Shown: one piece after another, positions 23,459 through 36,500 of the stretch
Position numbering within the stretch: position 1 is the first letter of the stretch
Layout of the letters: every line of letters starts with the position of its first letter
Assembly: GCF_018139145.2 (NCBI RefSeq)
Contig: NC_059471.1
Span: 65,606,020-65,670,019, forward strand
DNA: 64,000 bases
Origin: Gymnogyps californianus
Taxonomy: Eukaryota > Chordata > Aves > Accipitriformes > Cathartidae
Direction: 5' to 3'
Notes under the pieces: generated by a model
What the model was told of the DNA's origin: nothing
What the model saw: only the letters and a program-made list of their open reading frames with translations
Databases searched by the model: none
Made by a program: the position numbers and the translations under genes

Positions 23459-25369
23459 CCATTCCTCAGGCAGCCCTGATCAGATCTGATCTTCTTGAAC
23501 CCAGCTCTTTTTCACCTGTCCATGAAAGCCCCTGGTCTGAACCAAGCACTCCCACTGGCTGCTTACATGCTGTCCTGGAGCCATAACTATAGGGGATTGC
23601 TAGGGGATTGTTTGGATGTGCTGCTACACTTGTTTAAAGAAAAATATTTCAAATGAATTTGACTAAATGAATATGAAACCAACATGACTGTCCATGTTAA
23701 GCTGAGATGGAAATGAAAAGTTGTATGAAATAAAAAAAAACCCTCCTGGATGACAGATCTCTTCCTCAGCCCCTGTTTTGTGAGGGATTGGTCTCTGGAA
23801 GTGCTACCTGTACAGGTGAAAACTGCAAAAAGGGAATACTTGAGGGACGCAAGTTGGTAGGCTGAACCTAGCAATTTGCTGTAGCTGAGACTGTTGGACA
23901 GGTAAGTATTTGCCTCTCCTCTGCCAAAACTGGGGTAGTGAGGCTGAGGGGAATGTATTAAAGCGTACCTGGAACGCAATGACTGACAACCCCGTGAACT
24001 TTATTTCCTGCCGGGCTTTGGAAGATGGCTCAAAGTAAGCTATTTCAGAATGTTCGCCTTTGAAATAGTGATAGATGGGGCAAGTTGTTATTTCATAAGT
24101 TGCGGTATAGAAAGCAAACTGCTTTGGATGAAAACATTTACTTTGGATTTACATACTTAGAGTATGAAGAGTAAATTATGTACTTCCATTATGTGAGGCC
24201 ACAGGGGAAGACACAACCTGTCTTCAGGGCTAGAAAAAAGCGCATTTGATGAGAGGTAATTCTGAAATGTAAACAGTCAATATTGTAGCGCTTCACCACA
24301 AAATTGTACATATTGTAAATGAGTCATGCCGCTTCTTTAAACTGTGGTAGAGCAGTAAACAAGATTCAGAAGTGTAATGGTACAGTTCAGTCCTGTACTC
24401 ATCAGAAAAATATAAAATAGGGAAAGAGTTTTGGCAAAAGCTGAGTGCTTCTGAATGCAATTTATTAGATTTTGAAACATGATGGACAAATAACATTCAC
24501 AGAACACCTCACCAAACTCTAATCTATCTTTGTTCACTATATGAGACTTTGTATTGTAAGGAGATAGTGTGGTTTGATGAATAATCCTATATAATGCATT
24601 TTTCAGTATAGGCAAATTTGTAGAAAAAGAAAACTAGATCCAGAGGAGCTTGTCATAAATATTCTATTACGTCTGGAACAAGCACAACCCTAATAAAAGC
24701 TGTGCACAGCCATGATGTAGTACAGGCTGGGGGAGTCGGAGGTCTGCTAGCCCCTCTTCTCTCACTTATATTTACCCCGACGTCATGTTGTTTGTGTCCG
24801 AAGCGGACAATGAAACGTGGGTTTTGTACTGACACCTGAGAGCACTGAGCCTGGATGAACTCTCTAAATAGAGCTGAATTTGTTCTTGGATACCTGCATC
24901 CTCTAAAGTGCAATTTACCTATGGCTCTGTGAATGCCTGCGGTTAAGAGGTGACTCTAAGGGTGAACGTTCACTAACCAGTATAGGAATTACTTCATCTC
25001 ACTACAGAATGCATGGGACCAGTGGCATGTAGGAGCAGTGGTGGGAAGAGAAGCAGCCCATGAAGAAGGTGTAAATTAAGGACAGCTTACAGAGCAAAAG
25101 TAAAATAAAGAAACATCTCAGGAACTTTAAAGTAGGTCCCCAAGGAATGGAGAACAAGCTGCTGTTAGCAAGGTTTTCTGTACTTGACGTGAGGGAGGTA
25201 GGTACTCGGAGCAACCAAAGCATCAGTCAGGAGCGGCAGAGCAGTATCACTTGTGGGAAATCTGTGCTGGTGCCTTCAAATTAAATGCAGAAGGCATTAA
25301 GAAACTCCGAACTCCAGGGAGGACCCTTCCCATCCATCTTCTTCCCCCAAATCTGATAAAATCCCACCT
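23459..25369. other. Unique AT-rich intergenic DNA
   Basis: Nothing recognised. No retroviral internal sequence was seen, so the two LTRs on either side are not a provirus pair. Confidence 0.6.
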
Positions 25370-25860
25370 GCCGTGCTACGACGGAGCGTCTTTAACACGC
25401 TTGGCTGAGGAAACTGCGTGCTCTGCTTTTTACTGCGGTTTCCTATGGATTTTTACCCTTCCTTGAAAGGAGAGTAAAGCCTGCAGTGTGCTGTGGGACT
25501 TTCACGTGGTGTTTTTATTTCTTCCTTCTGGTGAAGGAGGACGGGCCGGGGAGCCGCAGGGCCGCCATCAGCGGTGGAGGGGCTCCTCCTGCTGGCTGCT
25601 GGCTCCCGGCACCGCCGCCGCCGGGCCCGGCCGGGCCGGGCAGGGCCGGGCCGCCCTCCCGGGCCTCTTGGGGTGTAGGTTGGTGTCTTTTCCCGTAGGC
25701 TTTTATTTTGTCATCGTCTTCGGTATTTTATCCGTCCCCCCCCCCCTCCCCCGAGTAAATTATGTGGGGCTACTCAGGGAGGGAGGGAGGGAGGGACTCC
25801 CTTACTGTTTGTCCGTACCAGGCTGAGCCTCCTGGGTCTTGATGCCCGGCCGGGTGTTTC
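25370..25860. promoter_or_regulatory. CpG-rich block, possible orphan promoter
   Basis: The core 25541-25672 contains roughly 16 CpG in about 130 bp (GCCGCCATCAGCGG, then CCGCCGCCGCCGGGCCCGG), while flanking DNA is AT-rich and CpG-poor. Extra CpGs occur at 25370-25400 and 25710-25760. A C run lies at 25737-25752 and a GGGA repeat at 25777-25795 could form a G-quadruplex. On the minus strand an ATGGCGGCC start is present, but its frame stops after 17 codons. It could be the CpG-island promoter of a noncoding RNA or an unrecognised gene. There is no transcript evidence. Confidence 0.4.
25777..25795 (+). repeat. (GGGA)n, potential G-quadruplex
   Basis: Consecutive GGGA units next to the CpG-rich block; five G3 runs with single-base loops fit the G4 consensus. 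Confidence 0.8.
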
Positions 25861-26190
25861 AGGGCTACAGTTCATGGTAGGATTCAGGGCAGCAATGTGA
25901 GGAGGGGGATGTAGTTCAGGGGAGAGCAGGGCAGATGTTCGTTTTGGTGTATGTAGGTGAATTCTGGCTCTGGTGCACTGACAGATGTGTACGTCTATTT
26001 GGTACTTGAGTAGTTACCTTGAGATGTGGGATCCTGTGGGTTTTTTGGATCCTGTGCAAGTTACATAGTCACTGAATGTAGCAGCAATCAAGGAAAAGAA
26101 GGTTTTAAAACAGGACTGTGCCTAAAATCCTCCCAAAAAATCCTTTCTCTCAGGACCTCTTCCTGTTGCTCTGGCATTTTCATTTCCCTC

Positions 26191-26798
26191 TGTCTGTCTT
26201 CTTGTGGGTTAACCCTGGCAGGCAGCTCAGCCCCACACAGCCCCTCGCTCACTCCTCCCTCAATGGGATGGGGGAGAGAATGGGAAGGGTAAAAGTGACA
26301 AAACTCGTGGGCTGAGATAAAGACAGTTTAATAGACAAAGCAAAAGCTGCACACGCCAGCAAAGCAAACCAAGGAATTCATTCACCACTTCCCATCGGCA
26401 GGCAGGTGTTCAGCCATCTCCAGGAAAGCAGGGCTCCATCACGCATAACGGTTACTTGGGAAGACAAACGCCATCACTCTGAACATCCCCCCCTTTCTTC
26501 TTCTTCCCCCAGCTTTATATGCTGAGCATGATGTCATATGGTATGGAATATCCCTTTGGTCAGTTGGGGTCAGCTGTCCCGGCTGTGTCCCCTCCCAACT
26601 TCTTGTGCACCCCCAGCCTACTCGCTGGTGGGGTGGGGTGAGAAGCAGAAAAGGCCTTGACTCTGTGTAAGCACTGCTCAGCAGTAACTAAAACATCCCT
26701 GTATTATCATCAACACTGTTTCCAGCACAAATCCAAAACATAGCCCTATACTAGCCACTATGAAGAAAATTAACCCTACCCCAGCCAAAACCAGTACA
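26191..26798 (-). mobile_element. Solo ERV LTR, sister of the 22852 copy
   Basis: From about 26203 the sequence follows the LTR at 22852 almost base for base, including the AGTTTAATAGACAAAGCAAAAGC, CATCGGCAGGCAGGTGTTCAGC and CTTTATATGCTGAGCATGA blocks, and ends CAAAACCAGTACA. TATA (26514-26520) and ATTAAA (26327-26332) are in minus sense. The left edge is altered. If the element begins at TGTCTGTC 26191, the flanks CCCTC and GCCTC would be a 5-bp duplication with one change; if it begins at 26203 none is visible. It is an independent insertion, since the neighbour has its own perfect duplication. Confidence 0.88.
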
Positions 26799-27592
26799 GC
26801 CTCCAGATAATTCACAGGCTTGCAGACACCGTATCTTGCCAGATCCAGCCTCCTGCACATTCACAGTCCATTTTCAGTGGAAAACTCTTTTGTTGTTCCT
26901 CAGCACTTGGCAGGTCTGTGGATTCGTGTGGTGGCTTCTGTCACCATAGCTGTCATTTTCCCAAAAAGCGGACCCTAATTGCTTCCCGCAGTTAGCATCC
27001 ATCAAGGATAGCTGCAGCGTAACAACTGGTGCTGGAAAGTACTGGGAGGTTTTATTCCGGGTTGGAACTGCGACTTGGAACAACCTTCCAGTGTTAGTAG
27101 TGAAGGGCAGAAAACTTGAACCCATAGTGAAAAAGATAAAAAGTCCTCCCAGGCTACGGGTCCTGTTTCTGCTCAAAGAGGTTTAAGTATCTAAATCCTG
27201 TTGGACCTTCAGGAAATTTCCCCACTGGCCATGAGAAAGACTGATATCAAGCAGGCTGGTCTTTTCATTCTTTTTTCTTCTTTTACTTAGCTTTCTTGTT
27301 TAGATTTGCCTCTGTGAAGACAGACATTAAACCCATACCAAATACGTCCCACACTTAGGCTGGGTTGCCAGGTGCTTGCTTTTTTTTTTTAAAGAGGTGT
27401 TAAGTGGCCCTTTGCTCAGGTTTGCCAGAGTTACTAAATTTCAGAGCTCATAGGCCTATATTGGAATTAGAGATGTGACTGTAGCACAGAGGAACAAGCC
27501 TGAACTTGACTACCTCATCATCTCCGCCTGAGCACTGATGGTAGGGTTAGCTAAAGCAGTACAGGCTTTGGTATGGGCTAGGTACGTGGATA
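26799..27592. other. Unique intergenic DNA
   Basis: No gene or repeat recognised. Confidence 0.55.
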
Positions 27593-27740
27593 AAACCATT
27601 CAGGCTGGAAGGGACCTTGGGAGGTGTCTAGTCCAGCCTCCTGCTCAGAGCAGGGTCAGCTCTGAGTTCAGACCTGGTCGCTCAGGGCTTTGTCCATTCG
27701 GGTCTTGAAAACCCTCAAGGATGGAAAACTAACCACAGAA
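27593..27740 (-). mobile_element. CR1 LINE 3'-end fragment
   Basis: The + strand shows the reversed CR1 3' UTR: AGGCTGGAAGGGACCTTGGG, then CTAGTCCAGCCTCCTGCTCA, GAGCAGGGTCAGCTC, and CTCAGGGCTTTGTCCATTCG. A short, old, 5'-truncated copy. Confidence 0.85.
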
Positions 27741-30700
27741 CCCAGTGAGCTTGAATTGCTGATGCTGCTGAAGGAACTTTACTCGAAACAGCTGGATTAA
27801 AGGTAGGCTGGGCAGGTCTCCAAGGCTGCAATGTAGCTGGCATGGGTCCTAGCTCGGATAATGACATGGTACTCTCTTCATGTGCTTCGTGCCGAGCATC
27901 AGGGTATGTGCTCCTGTACCACAATCGCATTGTGTACTGCAGCATAAAAGTACTCTGAAATGGTGGTGCGCTACAATGCCTGTACTTCTGTATTCTATAT
28001 ATACAGTTTTTTAAACACTGTACGAGACAGGGCTAATGGAAACAGTTCACATGGAGTTGTTCTGAAGCTGTCTTTGAGAATTGCGGTACCACTGACTGCT
28101 GAAATGGGAAACCCCTTCTTCTCAGTGGTTAAGGGGAGGCACCTATGCAGCTCATGCCTGCGGTTCTGGACCACAGACACCTCCAAAGGTGCAGCTGCCA
28201 AAGGGCTTCTGTTGAGACAAAATCCTTTTTTAATTTTGACTTATTAATGTTTGTGTTCCATTAATATTAGCTCTGCATCTGGGAGGTGTCCCCTACTGTG
28301 GGGTTCACCGTGTTCTTTTCTGTTGCAGGCAGTATCTTGTGTGAGCCCCTCAATGTGCTAGCATATAGCTTTCTCCCCATTTTTAGGTTTTTTTTTCTAG
28401 TTGTAATCATTTTGCAATCCCATTTCCACTTTATATTATAAAAAGCTTTCTTGATGAAAATGTTGAACTACTTGTAAATATATTGAAAATGGTCATTCAC
28501 AGAATTGGTACTTTTAATCTTCTTCTGTAGTACCTATTCATTATCTTCCTTCCTTCCTGTCAAAATGGGAGTAAAAATTTCTATTCTATTACACAGACTT
28601 GAAATCCTAAAATCCTCTGATGTGGATAATTTAAACTTATAATACAGTAAAATATGGAATAATTATATGTTACAAATCGAATCTCAAAATTTCTATTGTA
28701 TTCAGTCTGTCTTGTGTTCTGCTGGACTATTCAGACTGGCATCAGCAGGAGGAGTCTTCCACTGAAGTGTATTATGACTTGAAGACTGTGTTGCTATGAA
28801 TAGTCAATTCTACCTTTATTTTGTTTGCTTCAAACTTTAATTTTTTCTAGATATGCATTACAGATTTCACTTTCAGTGATAATGAAGATAATGCAACTAC
28901 TTTCAGTGAAACTAAATGAAAAGTTAATGTTAAATTCACTGCCTTTTTTTTCTCTTTTTTTTTTTTCTATTTTGTAGTTTGTGAACTTCATGTTTATGAA
29001 ATACATCACCAAAAAGTGCCAGGAGAGGTGGCATAGACTCTGACTAACCATAGACTGCTCCTTCTATGGGAAAGAGTTATCTGAAACGTATGCCATGTGA
29101 GTATTTAAAAAAATCAGATAGCATTGTTCAGATCTCAGACTTTGCTTCTCATTTTGGAGTTAATGTCTTTTCGTGGACTGTGTTTGCGGAGCTCATGTCT
29201 CAGGCAGGAAGAGATGGGCCTGTGCCCCTGGAAGCCTGCCACAGTCTTTCTGTTCTCATTTCGAGTTATCGATGCCTGTATGCCCTTGCGTCCTCCTCTG
29301 GTGACTGGCATCGCATTGTTGATACTAAATGAACCAAGAGAGCTTCCTTCAACCATGCGGTTAACATGGGAGGAGAATTTGCAGGAATAATACCCAGATT
29401 CCAATTAAAATGTATTTAAAGGTTCATTATAAAAATGTTCAGGACAGGCTATGTATGTTAATCTTTGAGAAATCAGCCTGTTTGGAGACAGCTAAAGACT
29501 GACTAGTGTTTCAGTTCTGTCCAAAACTTAAGCTCATGTTCATAAGTTGACTGTACTTGCATTTCAGCGGGTTGATTTGAGCTTCCTCTCACAGAGCCAC
29601 AGGACAAGAAGGAGACATGTTAGAGAAGAGAGCAAGATCTTTATGCATAAAGGGGCAGAAATGAATATACTCAGAAAAATTATGGAAGAGGTTTGTAAAA
29701 ATGTAGAGCAGGCATGTTTTCTCCATGAGGGAGAGAGAAATCTGCAAAAGAGCACCTTCAGAGAGAAGTGAGATGGACAATTTTCCTTTACCTTTTTCTA
29801 TATGGGTCGTGCACATATAAGTTAGATCTCTATTTATGCAATCCTGTGATACCTGAAATACTGTTCTTTTAAAAATCTTATGGTAGAAAACACCTTGTTT
29901 TCATATAAAAAGGCTACGTGGACTGACCGAACAGGAGAAAGCTAAACCAGATCAGTGCAAGAAGCTTGGACAAATAATAATGAACAACAACAACAACAAC
30001 AAAAGATGTAATGCCATAGATAGGAAAGGATTTTAAAAAATTATACTAAAATGAAGACAGTATCTGTGTGGGAGTGGGTAATGGGGTAAAATGAAACTCA
30101 AAAAGGGGAAAATTACTGACCTGTAACTCTTTAGCCTCAAGAGCCGTGCAAGTGAGGAACTCATCTTTGCTTGACAGATTTTAATTCCAGAACAGAGAAA
30201 AAGGTTTCTGACATACAGTTTAGAGCAGTCAAGGAACAGCAGACAAAGTGAACTGCACAGTCATGTTTTCATCTTCAGATTACAGCATTATAAGCTTCCT
30301 GGCCCCAACCTGCCCCTCATATTTTGTTTTTTCTCTCCCTAATTCCTTTTTCTTTGTGAAACGAGGGCGAAACACACACATATGCATGTGCTTCAGTATG
30401 CTTTTCTGAGAATTGGGTTATTTCATATTGTGTAAAATTTACTTCTCTACATTTCTCTATTTATTTTGATTTACTCACTGTCTATGTAGCAGGTTTGTGC
30501 TGAGTGCAGAGAAGATAGTGCGTGGCATTGCTTCTTCTGGCATAGGGCACCTTTAACTCGGACTCAGCATGAGGCTTTGCTGAAAGAAATATTGTGCAGA
30601 GAAAAGGGTATTGTTTTTCATACAAATCTATTTGCCAAAAAGTGCTGCTTCATTGAGGCCGCTCAGAGTTTCACATCCTGATTGAATTGGGTGAATAGTT

Positions 30701-32072
30701 TTGGCCAAAAGAGGGAAAAATACATGACATTTTGTAATGCTTGATTCAAATGACCCCATAATAAAACATCACAGTGTTTCAGGGTGGGTTTGTAAAGAAG
30801 TGCAGGTGCTGTCTGTGCAGGGAGGATGCAGTGGTCCTTTTCTCCCTTACTGTGTGATAACCCAGCAACTAGGGAATTTGCCGGCCGGTGGGAACACAGG
30901 GTTCAAACCTTCCTTGTCTTGACGCAAGTGAGTCTGTAAAGCAGGGAAGGTGCCTTTGTGACCTTGCCAGTGTTCCAGCAGTCAACCTCCAGCCTTTTAA
31001 AAATTGGGGTTTTTAAAATGTCATGGCAGTTAAGATAATAATATTATTACTATTTCTAATGATACATTTGGGGGCTTTTTTATTTGGCATCCTACCTTTT
31101 AGCATAAACTTTTCATGATTTTTTCCTCAACAAGCAAGGCTAAAAAGTATGACTGTGGAGGCTTTGAAAGGTAGAATTATCTTTCAGATTGCAGGAAAAA
31201 TGAAAAATCTTGTAAGAGCTGAAAGCATAATTTCTCTGCATATTTGTTTCTGTGTATATCTCAAAGGAATTGGCCACTTCTTCATTTTCTGCTTAAGATA
31301 ATTCCCGTTGCAAGTCAAAGGTGGAGACCAGACTCTTCATTTAAGGAAAAATAAAAGGAAGTCTCAGCTAAGTGTCTAAACTACCCATATCTGTTCCAAT
31401 AGTGCCCTACGAGTGTCTCTAACTTGTGAAAAGGTGGCACATGTTGGAAGAGAAAAGCTGTTCCTGTGATACCTAATATTAACCATGTAACTAAATCTGT
31501 GCTGTCTGTGCCACTCCTGCATGTAATCTGGAGGCTGCTGCCATCAGTATTTAAAGGAGAAGAAATAATGTTGAGGAGCTGTACGTGACAAAGTGTAATT
31601 GTTTTTCAGCCTACGTGAAAGTGCTCGCCAGCTTGATAATGCTTGTCCTGGTTGTCTTCATTGTATTTATGTACAGCAGGTGAATGCTTTTACTCTATAA
31701 AGAAAATGTAATTCTATTGACTTTGGCAAAATTGAATTAATACCACATATAACTTGATTTCAAGTTTATAGGGGCTTTCTCAGATATTGAACTACTTCTT
31801 CTTCTTTTTTTTTTTTTTTTTAATCATCCCCAGAAACGTCTGTGCTGCCTGCCCAGGGAATACAGAATGAAGGTAGGGTATGAGAATTACCTGTGTGGTG
31901 AGCCACAACAGAGGTATTTTGAGTATCCTGCCCCATAAGCTTGGATGGTGATTTGATGCAACTGACTCCTTTCAGCCATGGAAAAAGGATGACAGGCTGG
32001 TTACAACTTTATCCCACTGAAGGGAGGGTTTGAGAAAAATGGTTTGTGCCCTTTTGGACGAGCCTGAGCTGC
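27741..32072. other. Unique AT-rich intergenic DNA
   Basis: No gene recognised. It contains an (AAC)n microsatellite at 29983-30003, a short CCTT run near 28545-28558 and several T-rich tracts. Many short ORFs, none with a family signature. Confidence 0.55.
29983..30003 (+). repeat. (AAC)n microsatellite
   Basis: Seven AAC units without interruption. Confidence 0.95.
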
Positions 32073-33032
32073 TGTTGTGGTTTAGGCCCAGCCGGCAACA
32101 AAGCACCATGCGGCCGCTCGCTCACTCCTCCCCCCTGGTGGGATGAGGCAGAGAAAATACAACGAAAGGCTCCTGAGTTGAGACAAGGACGGGGAGGGAT
32201 CACTCACCAATTATGGTCACACGCAAAACAGACTCGACTTGAGGAAAAATAAATCAATTTAATTTGTTACCAATCAAATCAGAGTAAGATGATGAGAAAT
32301 AGAACCATACCTTAGAAACACACCTTCCCCCCACCCCTCCCTTCTTCCTGGGCTCAGCTTTGCTCCTGATTTTCTCTACCTCCTTCCCACCAGCAGTGCA
32401 GGGGGGCGGGAATGGGGGTTGCGGTCAGTTCCTCACACGTTGTTTCTGCTGCTCCTTCCTCCTCGAGGGGAGGACTCCTCACACTCTTCCCCTACTCCAG
32501 CGTGGGGTTCCTCCCACGGGGGTCAGCCCTCCACGAGCTTCTCCAACACGAGTCCTTTCCACGGGTGGCAGTCCTCCACGAACTGCTCCAACGTGGGCTT
32601 TCTCACAGAGTCACGGCCTTCTCTGGGCCCAGCCACCTGCTCTGGCGTGGGGTCCTCCACGGGCTGCAGGGGAATCTCTGCTCCACCGTTAACCTCCCTG
32701 GGCTGCAGGGGCACAGCCTGCCCTCTCACCACGGGCTGCAGGGGAATCTCTGCTCCCGCACACCTCCTCCCTCGCCTTCTTCACTGACCTCGGTGTCTGC
32801 ATGGTGGTTTCTCTCACATCCCACTCCTCTCTCCGCTGCAGATTTTTCAGCAGTCTTTTTTCCCCTTCTTAAATATGTTGTCACAGAGGTGCTACCGCTG
32901 TTGCTGACTGGCTTGGCCTTGGCCACAGGCAGGTCCGACTTGGAGCCCGGGAAGCTTCTAGCAGCTTCTCACAGGAGCCACCCCTGTAGCCCCTCCCCCG
33001 CTACCAAAACCCCGCCACACAAACCCCATACA
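32073..33032 (-). mobile_element. Solo ERV LTR, tandem-repeat type
   Basis: A 960-bp LTR starts TGTTGTGGTTTAGGCCCAGC and ends ACAAACCCCATACA on the + strand. The flanks GCTGC and GTTGC form a 5-bp target duplication with one mismatch. The minus sense is shown by the TATA-like box (reverse of CTTAAATAT at 32868-32876) and the ATTAAA-containing region near 32253-32265. The centre (about 32490-32770) is built from degenerate units of the CTCCAACGTGGG / CCACGGGCTGCAGG type, shared with the LTRs at 13192 and 57000. The 209-codon + strand ORF over this LTR is a by-product of the GC-rich repeat. Confidence 0.92.
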
Positions 33033-33520
33033 GTTGCTTAGGCAGCTGGACCCTGCCCTGGCTGTGTAGTTCAGCTACAATTAAGACATCTAAATGTGGG
33101 CACCTTTGTGTGTGCTAGGTGTTCAAGCTCTCCTGATAGCAGGTCAATATAGTCTGTGGAGCCTAGAGCCACCCAGCCGTTTGATGTCTGCTTTAGGAGG
33201 TGAGCTGAACCTTGCTCTGGGCTCCCATTACTCTGCTGATTAGTGGAACTCGATCCAGTTACCTAAATATAAACGTATCTTGCCAAATCTGGTGCCCTAG
33301 GGTATTAAGACATCTGTCAGGCTCATGCAGATGTCTTATAGGGCCTATGGGAAATCTCTGCCCTGCTGGAGGCCAGTCAGGAAAACCCAACTCATCTCAA
33401 ATGATACTAGATACCCATGTTTAAGCAACTGAACCCAGCCCTATCTCTCCGTTGGTCGTAATGGGAGCTTAGGCACCCAGCTCATGTCAGCACCTAGATC
33501 CAGGTGGCTGAATCTCAAAC
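33033..33520. repeat. Possible ancient degenerate repeat
   Basis: Internal similarity is visible between 33035-33062 (TGCTTAGGCAGCTGGACCCT) and 33419-33446 (GTTTAAGCAACTGAACCCAG). The segment also has TTAGGCACC / CACCTAGATCC motifs that recall old amniote interspersed repeats. I cannot name a family. The LTR at 32073 abuts its left edge. Confidence 0.3.
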
Positions 33521-36500
33521 TGAATCCCCCCTAGACTTCTCTTGCTTAGTGCCTACCTCTTGCTCCCTGGTAATGCAGCAATGCTGTGGCTCGCCTTGCT
33601 GCTATTTGTGCAATTTATGATAGGCTAAACTTGTTCACGCTTATACAAGCTATGAGTTAGATTTCAAAGTTATGTAGAGCAAGGGCAGTCCAATACGTCC
33701 TTGCAAGATCACAGGGGGTGGGCACAGTGTTCCCAGCTCTCGATGCCAGACTTTCATGGTAGAAGATATAGCTGCTGCCCTACCACTTCCTCCCATGTGG
33801 ATGGGGAGACAATTTCTCTGTCTAGCTTTGGCCTTTATTTGTAGCTGGTGGAGGGTCGGGTGCAATTAGTCTTCAGCCCATGTCTTGCCTGAAGACAGCC
33901 ATCCTAGCCCACTTTGGTCTCCTTACACGCTAAAGTATTAGAAGCAAAGGTTAGTGAGGAGGCTCTTACTCCTCTAACAATGCTGGGTTTTTTGCAGAAG
34001 GCCAAAAGGTGGTGTAGGAAGAATCAAAAAAGGAGATTAAGAATTCCACTGATGACTAAATCCTGCATCTCCATATAGCACAAAACTATACACCAGCATT
34101 TTGAATCTTCTTCTGACTGTCACACTGACTGCCATCTGCATAGCTCCTAAAACACTCCTACCACCAATAAAATCTACTAAAAATATTCTGGTTTTCCTTA
34201 TTCATTCATAAAAGGCATTTATCTGTAAGGTACTGGTCACCACTTTAAAGCGACCCTATTAAATAAAGTTCTCTGGGATTTGTGAGGGAATAGTGTTAGT
34301 GATATTGGACCTGTGGTAATACATATCTTCTTTGTGGACCTTTAGTACTCATAAATGCAGAGAACCTGTTTTTTTTTTTTTAATTTATGAAAATATGGAG
34401 TGAGATGGATATTTATTTCAGCAAAGATTTTGGAGAATACCTAGATGGGAGAAGAAGTTGTGAACTTGTTTGTAACATCTTCTGCTGGTGTTAGAAATGC
34501 TTGGGGGTGTGAGCTGTGGGGCTATGGAAAGTCTGGGTGTTCTGCTGTTTGCTTGTGACTCAACAGTGACTGAAGTTATTCTTCCTGTTACACAACTTAA
34601 ATCAAGTATTGGCAACAATACTGGGCTTCTCCACACTGTAATTTTTGCTGCACTGTACTGCTGTTATGGTCTCAGCCTTCCACAGGCAATATTTACCTGT
34701 TTTTTCCTCCTTTGCCTTAGGCTTCCACTTTTGCTAACAACCTTCCTCTGCTCCATGGGTACCAACTGCTTCTAACTATTTAATTAACATACTTAATTTA
34801 AACTCGCGGGTGTTGTGCTCATTCTGCCTTTAGCCAGAAGTGTGCTGCTTCTTCAGATCTGAAAAAGGGTTTATGTGCCTAAAAGCTCTTCTCTTTCTTT
34901 TCCAAATACATCAGATGGTGTTATAAAGGATATTATCTTTTCCCACAAATCTTACCTTGATGGAATATCAAGAGGGGACAACTCACGTTTGATGGTATCT
35001 CTAAGGCCTTCAGGTCAGACACATGATTTCGATATGGTTTCTCTTTTTCTGGGAGAACATCTGTTCTTCAAACCTGTTTAGTCTCTTTTGTGGTGATCAA
35101 GATGGTGATCTTACGATATTGTATATATTCCAGGCTTTGTAAGGAGAAAAATACCACAGGTAGAGGGCTGGCTTGCACTTCAGTCCCCTTTCCTGCCCCT
35201 CTGAGTTCACTTTCTGAATGCTGGCCAGGCGCTCTTATTCTGAAGTGGGATTTTGTGTTTCTGGCACACTCAGGTGTTGTTTCGGGGGTATGGTGAATTT
35301 ATTTGGTGCCTTCTCCCATGCTGCCTCCTGTGTTGGCACTCTTTCTTCTTGTCTCCTGAAGGTTCTTCCTGCCTCCTTGTTTTCCTTTTTAAAAAAAAAA
35401 GACGAACAAAAAAAGCTCCCGACTTCTTTCAGGAATTCTCTTTTTGTATCTTTTTCCAGTAAGCCTAAAGATTTGCAATAACAATTAATGACACTAACCT
35501 TAGTAAAAAAAATATAAGAGGCTCTCAACTGGTCTTTTTTTTTTTGGTGGACATTGGAGGCAAATAGAAAATGTTTTTCCTCCTTATTTGACAGACACAG
35601 GCTAAATTAAAACCCTGTAAATTGATGTTGTATCAGGGCTGCTTTTATCTTCCTTTTTGTTCATACTCTCATTTTCAATATTCCTATTTATTGTACATAT
35701 TATACACTTTAAATATTAGCAGTTCAAGGTGTATCTTTCTCCTGTGTATTTTTTTTTTTCATTCTATGAACCGCTGCAGAAACTGACTTTTCACATTTCT
35801 GATTTGTAAATCACTTTTCCTGTGAGATGCCTCTTCATCCCTGACAAGGCTGTTAAAGAGAGATTAGGTTTAAGAGCCTACTTCAAAGACCAAACTCCTC
35901 CTAGAAAAGTAAATTGTGCTGTTTCTGGGGCTCCAGTGCTGTCCTTGCCTTGCACATCATATTTACTGCCAAGAGTGATAACTTTTATCATCTGTGACCT
36001 CAGACTTCCCTCCTTAAGCAAATCCCTTGTCTGTAAATCTACTGTTGCTATAAAGCTGGAATTGACCTCACTCTGTCTCCCTAATGTTCCTATTCTTTCT
36101 TTAGTGCCCTTGCAGTCTAGCCCAGGATGCTCTTTTTCTTCTGATCTTTATAAATATTTGTGCTGACATGAAGGAGAAAAAAAAAAAAGTTATAAGTGAG
36201 GTTCAGAAATCCCAGTCTGTGTTCCAAAGGAATCTACCCTCCCCTCACCTAGGACATCAGGTATTTCTATGCTTTTGGAGATTGGCCATGCACAAATTGA
36301 AATGATAGTTCTGGAGGATAGCTTTAAGTTTTGCTTCCTAAAATTCTGGCCTTACCACATTTCAAACAATACAAAAACTCTGTATCATGACTTTTTCTTT
36401 CTTGCTTTAGAAAGCTGGAATTTGGCTATCCTTTCATCTTCCACCTTAAATATTAGCCTGTCACCTGTCCCTTCCTTGCTCCTGTGGCATCCTGGGTCTC

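Noticed and set aside
22852..26798. A short provirus bounded by the two minus-sense LTRs
   Set aside because: The 22852 LTR has its own perfect target duplication on both sides, and no gag, pol or env sequence lies between.
32412..33041. 209-codon plus-strand ORF, and similar long plus-strand ORFs at 13432-13908 and 57586-58266
   Set aside because: They lie across LTRs, antisense to LTR transcription, and owe their length to GC-rich minisatellite units. Low-complexity, Ser/Pro/Leu-rich, no domain.
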